From NCBI GenBank assembly GCA_003586115.2, contig QVOM02000053.1:8330032-8394031 (forward strand): 64,000 nucleotides of DNA, written 5' to 3'. How positions within the stretch are numbered: the stretch's first letter is position 1; each line of letters starts with the position of its first letter. A program made the position numbers and the translations under genes. The notes below the pieces were generated by a model. It did no database searches, had not been told where the DNA came from, and worked only from the letters and a program-made list of their open reading frames with translations. Shown in pieces: positions 57,501 through 63,500 of this stretch. Source of the stretch: Salvator merianae (taxonomy: Eukaryota > Chordata > Lepidosauria > Squamata > Teiidae).

Positions 57501-60500
57501 ATATTATATCTATATAAATTTTATGGCCCACCCTGGGACCTTCAGGTGAAGTGCAGGATATAAATTCCTACATAAATTACATGGGATGACTGAAATTACT
57601 AAGGCAATAATTGTTTCCATAGAAGCTATTTAGGGAGATTTGGGTGCTTAGTTGATCTAGGCACCTATGTTTATTTTTATGGACTATAATATTCTGACAT
57701 TATTTTTTATTTTTTACCTTTATGTTTTGAAGGTACTTGAATATGAATCAGGTCCTCCAGCTGGGTGGAGTAAAAGAATCAATTCCGTATTCATATCCCC
57801 AGTTGCAGCATAAACATTTTACTGGTTGCATTCGTAATCTCATTTTGGACTCTCTGGTGGGTAACAGGTTGACTCAGCAGTGAATCATGCCAGTATTTCA
57901 GTATATGTTTCTTCATGCACTTCGGATGGTGTTGGATGATGGCTGTCATTATTTCATGACTTTGCCAGGAGTGATTGAAATTTGAGTTCAACAACTGGAG
58001 ATTTCCCAGCCCCACATAAATTCAGTGGTGTGGATTATGGCTGTTTAATATTGTGTTCCATAATATCTGAGAAGTGCCATATGGATGCATAATGGAACAC
58101 ATTTTATCTGTGAATTTCCCAATTTGGTTTATACTGCAGTGAGGTCTTAATGTTCTACTTGTCTATGCATGGCGTCTTCTTTAGATGAAGAATGCCAAGG
58201 TACTTTGACTAGTCCAACAAACTCTATGATGTTTTGGAAGGAATTGTGATAGTCTGCTCTTCCCCTAGCTTTCTTTAGTTGTATCAGTGCCTTCCTTTGA
58301 TTTCCTTTTATAGTACAATAGTTTCCTGAGACTTTAGGTGTGATCACACAGGACAGTTTTTGACTATCCTTTTATTGAGGTGTGCCCCATCTGCAGACAC
58401 ACTAAAAATATGCACATTACATTCTTTCCATAATTGCCTTCTGTTTGTTGCCTCTCATTGGCTGTCGCTGGCCTGATTTTCCATGGACCTGATTGGTTGG
58501 CAGCTGTAGCAGGCTGGGGTTGGCTCAGGAGCCTCGTAGCCTCCCACCTCATCTGGTCAAAGTCCTCAAGTCACCCCAAGAGTGATTATTTCACATCTGC
58601 AAAAGAAACACACGCAGAGAAATCTTGGGATGTGATGTAGTGTTTTTTTTTTTATTCTTTATGCTTGTCCCTTGGGTCTCAAAATTCCCATAGTCAGGGA
58701 AGGTGTTTGGACATCTGTTTGCAAGGCATTTTTTTATGCAAGGCATTTTTTTCTTAAATGGGTGACTGAAAAAAAACCCCTGTTTGATTGCACCCTGTAA
58801 CTAATTTCAGGGCAGTTTACATATGTAAAACTCACAATTAAAACTGTGATGTCCAATTTAAATTTTTAAATCTATGCCAGCATGTGTGTGTCTTTGTTGT
58901 GAAGTATTACAAATGAACAATATTTATCATGATGAAGAGATATTTCATCTGCTAATCTCAAACCCCATGCATGGTCAAAGCTAGCTGTATTTCTGATAGG
59001 AGGGGTTATATGTGGCACTTGTGACTTCAAGGAATGAACCAAACATTCTGCTGAGAAGAAAAAATGGTTCTGCTTTTCTTACAATACAGGAATTCGCTAC
59101 TCCATTTCCAAGCTTCTCTTTCATAATTCCAGCCTTATTTTTCTTTTCTTCTTTTCTGCCTCCTCCTTTTAAAAAGGTGTATGACCTTGAATCTCCAGCC
59201 GAATCACTGAATAGCTCTCCTGGCTGTACCTTGACAGATGGTAACTGTGAAAAAACGGGGTTTGCTCCCTGTGGTGTATATGGGCAATGCTTTGGCGAGT
59301 GGAATTCGTTTACCTGCCGCTGCTTGCCAGGTTATTATGGCACTAAATGTGACAAAGGTGAGGCTTTTATCATGCATTATGAAGGAATCTGTGATGCATT
59401 GTTTATCTATGGAAAGCAAGTGTTCTCAAAGTGTGACCCGAGAGACCTGTGTGATCTTCACAAGGAGCCCCACAAGGAGCAGTTCATTCTGTGCTAGTTC
59501 TAAGATCTGGGATGGGTCTCTGTATATTGTTGGATCACGGTCTGTGTTAACCCTGATTGTTGCCCTCATAGTCTGCTCCTATTGGAAATTGGAATTCAGT
59601 ACCATTGTTAGAACTGTAGGTTATCTATCACTGCTTAATGCTCATCGGCATGGGCAGAGCAACTTTGTACCTGAAATACAAAAAATAAAAAATAAAACAA
59701 ATTTTACAAATGGTACAAGATAAAACAAATTTTACAATTTCCTGGGCTCTCAAATTATAAAAATGTAAAATAATTGAGGTCAACTTTGCTTAAGTTTGCT
59801 ACCACTTTAGTTATCTCAGAACTCACATCAACCACGCAATAAGCTTATGGAACAATTTGTTTCTGCCTCAAAATCTTGCTAGTGTTGGGCTACATTCATT
59901 CCTAATGTCTTGGATAAAAGGACCAGTATAAGATACCATCAAGGTCTAACATGTACTCTGGATATTGAAATCCATCTTCTCTCCCTTTCCTTCATTTTCT
60001 AGTTGCCGAAGAGTACTCTTTTGGGCCAGGAAGCCACATTCGTTATCAGCTTCCGGCCACCATGCCTACGCGTCGAACTCTGGTAGAAGCTATGATAAGG
60101 ATGCGTGAGCCCAACGGGATCATCCTGAGTATGTCTTCCCGCAGCAAGGATGAACACATCACCCTGCAGGTGAATGAGGGGTGGTGGTCAGTGCCAAATC
60201 AGAGTTAATTCTACTCAGATGCAGTGAGGCGTAGAAGTTACTGGTCTCTCCTGAAGCAGAGCATGCATCTTTAGGCTTAGAATACATTGTGCCCTTGATT
60301 TCCCAGCCTGTGCTCTTCCATCCCTTTTCAGTGAAATTTGGAATGACTGTGCTGTTCTGTAAAACATGAATTGGTAGTCATTAGCCAGGCGTTAAGGGCA
60401 GTTTGCTCTGCAAAATTCTAAAGGTTGCTGAATGAGCGGTTGTTTTTCCTGCCCTTATCCAGTCTTACCCAGAGCCTTATTAGCTAGTGCGCAAAGTGAT

Positions 60501-63500
60501 TGACACATTGATTTCTGGCTTTCTGCAAGGTGGTGCAGGGGTTATTAGTAGTATCTTACAACCTGGGAGATGGAGAAGTTGCCAGCACGCTTCCTTCATA
60601 CCAAGTCGATAATGGAGAGTGGCATCACGTTGCTCTGGAGAGAAACGAGAATGAGTTCATTCTTCGCCTAGATGGAGGCGGTGGGAAGAGAGAAGTCCTG
60701 AAGGCAGCAGGCATCTACAAAGAGATCATCCTCGATCCCAGAAGCGTGGTCATTGGCAACACGTACCCTGTCAATCAGAGCCACAGTTTCCAAGGTAAAG
60801 GGAATTTGGGCTGCTGTTCCAAATAACTGCCCATCAAGGAGGCGGAGGCGTTACAAGAGTTACCACACCCCCATGTTTGAGGGGGTGGATGCGGAATCCT
60901 TTTGTTCTGTTGTCCTTGGAAATAACAAAAGAGAGCTAAGGAGACACCTAGTGATAGACTTCTCCCTGGTTTTGATTATTCCAATAGGAGATGGCTATAG
61001 TATCCTTAAAACAGAGGTGAAGATAGAAGCAGTATTTCAGAAATGCCGCGTAGGTCTCTTTGGTGAGACCTATGTATGATGCACTGGACCAAATCTTTAG
61101 AAGTGACTTAGCATCCTTAGGGCAAGAGAACGCCCTTTTCCAGATGACAAGACTTATCCTCACAGGTTGCCACTGAGGCATTTTTTCTTTTTCCTTTCCT
61201 TTCCTTTCCTTTCCTTTCCTTTCCTTTCCTTTCCTTTCCTTTCCTTTCCTTTCCTTTCCTTTCCTTTCCTTTCCTCTCCTCTCCTTTCCTCTCCTTTCCT
61301 CTCCTGCCCTGCCCTGCCCTGCCCTGCCCTGCCCTGCCCTGCCCTGCTCTGCCCTGCCCTCCTTCCCTCCCTCCCCTCTTTCCTCCATTCCTCCTCCATT
61401 TCTCTCCCCCCCTTTCCTTTCTCCCTCCCTCCCTTTTTGCTGCTTCCCACAGATTCTCTGTTGGGATTTCCAAGGGTCTGTTAGCATCCCAAATGGCAGA
61501 GCTAGTCCAGAGAGTCTTGAGGGCATGGCAGGGATGTGGACTTCATTTGCCCTATAGCGATACAGTTAAGAGGCATAAAATAAAGCTTAAACCAGCATCT
61601 AGGAATCAGTAAAGAGGAAGACTTTCCCCAGGTCAGGCTTGGCTCCTGAGATTCCTTGGACAGAGTGTGCCAGCAGTTTTTATTTTTAGGGCAGTGTTTC
61701 CTGGCGCCATCTGGAAAGGAGGAGTTTTCTCCAAAACTTTGCAAAAGCCAGGGCCCAAACCAGATTCTGGGAGCACCCCCAATTCAAGCTCGTCAAGAAA
61801 CGAGGAGAGAAAGTTCTGACCTGTGTGTGAACTTCTCTGGCTTCAGTCCACTGTTGCACACAGGACAAATGTAGACTTGCACTGCTGTGACATCTGTTTT
61901 AAAAATAGTTCTTGATCGAGAGCTTTTCAAATCAAGCTTGTTTTGTGTTTTGCCTTAGGATGCATGAAGGATGTCAGATTCAATAACTACAGGCTACCTC
62001 TAGATTCTTACCCTCAGGAGCTGGTGCTGAGTGCCCGCAGAGTAAAAAAAGGCTGTCTTTCGGAAGCATGCAAGAGCAATCCCTGCAACCAGCAGTTTAT
62101 ATGTATTGACTTGTGGATGATGCACGAGTGCAGGTATAACTCTTTTGCTTCATAAAATCCTAGCAGCCATGGATAGAACACCCTAATTCCATTCTTGCTG
62201 CCTTTCAGTGGAATTCATTGCTAGGTCCATTCTGAAAAGGATTTCTGAAGTTACAGCACATCCACTTTCTTATATACAGAAAATATAAATATTAAATGCA
62301 GGTTTTATGTAAAATCCTTATTTTTAGATGCTGTTTCCTACCTGCTCCTCTGGTGTGGGAAGAGAAAATGGCTCATACTTGGAAGGGCGAAGAGCAGTGG
62401 CGGCCGCTGGCTTTAAGGATGGGTATTCGTAACCCACGGAAAGCACACGATTCCTGTTCGCGGGGCCTCCGTGCCTCCGTACTGTCGCAGCAGGTTGGCG
62501 ACCTGCTGCGACAGTATGGAGACCCAGAGGTCCCGCACACAGCAATCGCATGCTTTCTGCGGGCTATGAACACCCGCCCTTAAAGCCAGCAGCCGCTGCT
62601 GGCAAAGAGTATTAGAAAAAAATATTTTGCTCTCAAACCAGATACGTTAACTGTACAATCAACAATATTCATTCCCTAGGCAAAAGCAATTAACAGTCAG
62701 CTTATTCTTTTTCATCCAAGCAGTCCTTGGTTTCCTAGTGAACACGCCCCCTCAAATAAATCCAGATTATATTTGGGGTGCCCTTGCCTGGTGCTGCCCT
62801 TGAAGGGGAAGGAGGAGGGGGGTGGTAGAATTGCTGTTGCTCCTGCCCTACGTGTGTAAGGCTCCAAAACTAGAAGGGTGCAGGGTCAGCAATTTGACAT
62901 TTGCCATATCGACTGAGTGTCTTGCTTTGCACACCCAGTGGCAGCTGTCCTCTTGGGCCATGCCCAGAAGGATCCAGGAGAGCCACATGTAAATTTGTCA
63001 GGCTTTGTTTCCAGGTGCACCCTGGCCCTGCTGGCCTTGACATCACACATCTGGTTTGGGGTGTGTTCATCCTTTGGTCTCGTTCAAAATGGACTGATGG
63101 TGACTTCTCTGTTGCTTATGGAAACTCAGGTCATCGCTTGTTATTTTCCAAGGAGCTAGATAACTCTTTGGCTCTGCTGCCCTTTTGGTTTGGTTTCTTT
63201 TCCTTTTTGCACGGAACTTTGCTGAAGTACCAGCCTGCAAGCTGAATCTTTTCCAGGAGTCTGGCTTTAGCTCTTGGGCACCATTTGCGAACAAACTACA
63301 TTATGCTGGAATTGGCTCTCGGTGATGATCAGTGAGGATATGAAATCAATTTGGGTTGTGGTGCCCCAGAGCTTTAATTGGTCCAGCAGTGAGCCTGCTG
63401 CTAAGCCGTTTAATTTGCATTTGTGTTTTCCAGTTGCCCTCCAGGTCACATGTTGGTGGAAAACGCCACAGGACGCCACTGCATTTATACCGCCTGTGCT

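Noticed and set aside
60948..61526. 192-codon minus-strand frame rich in K, E, R and G
   Set aside because: It is the translation of the pentanucleotide satellite. Such repeats stay open in several frames.
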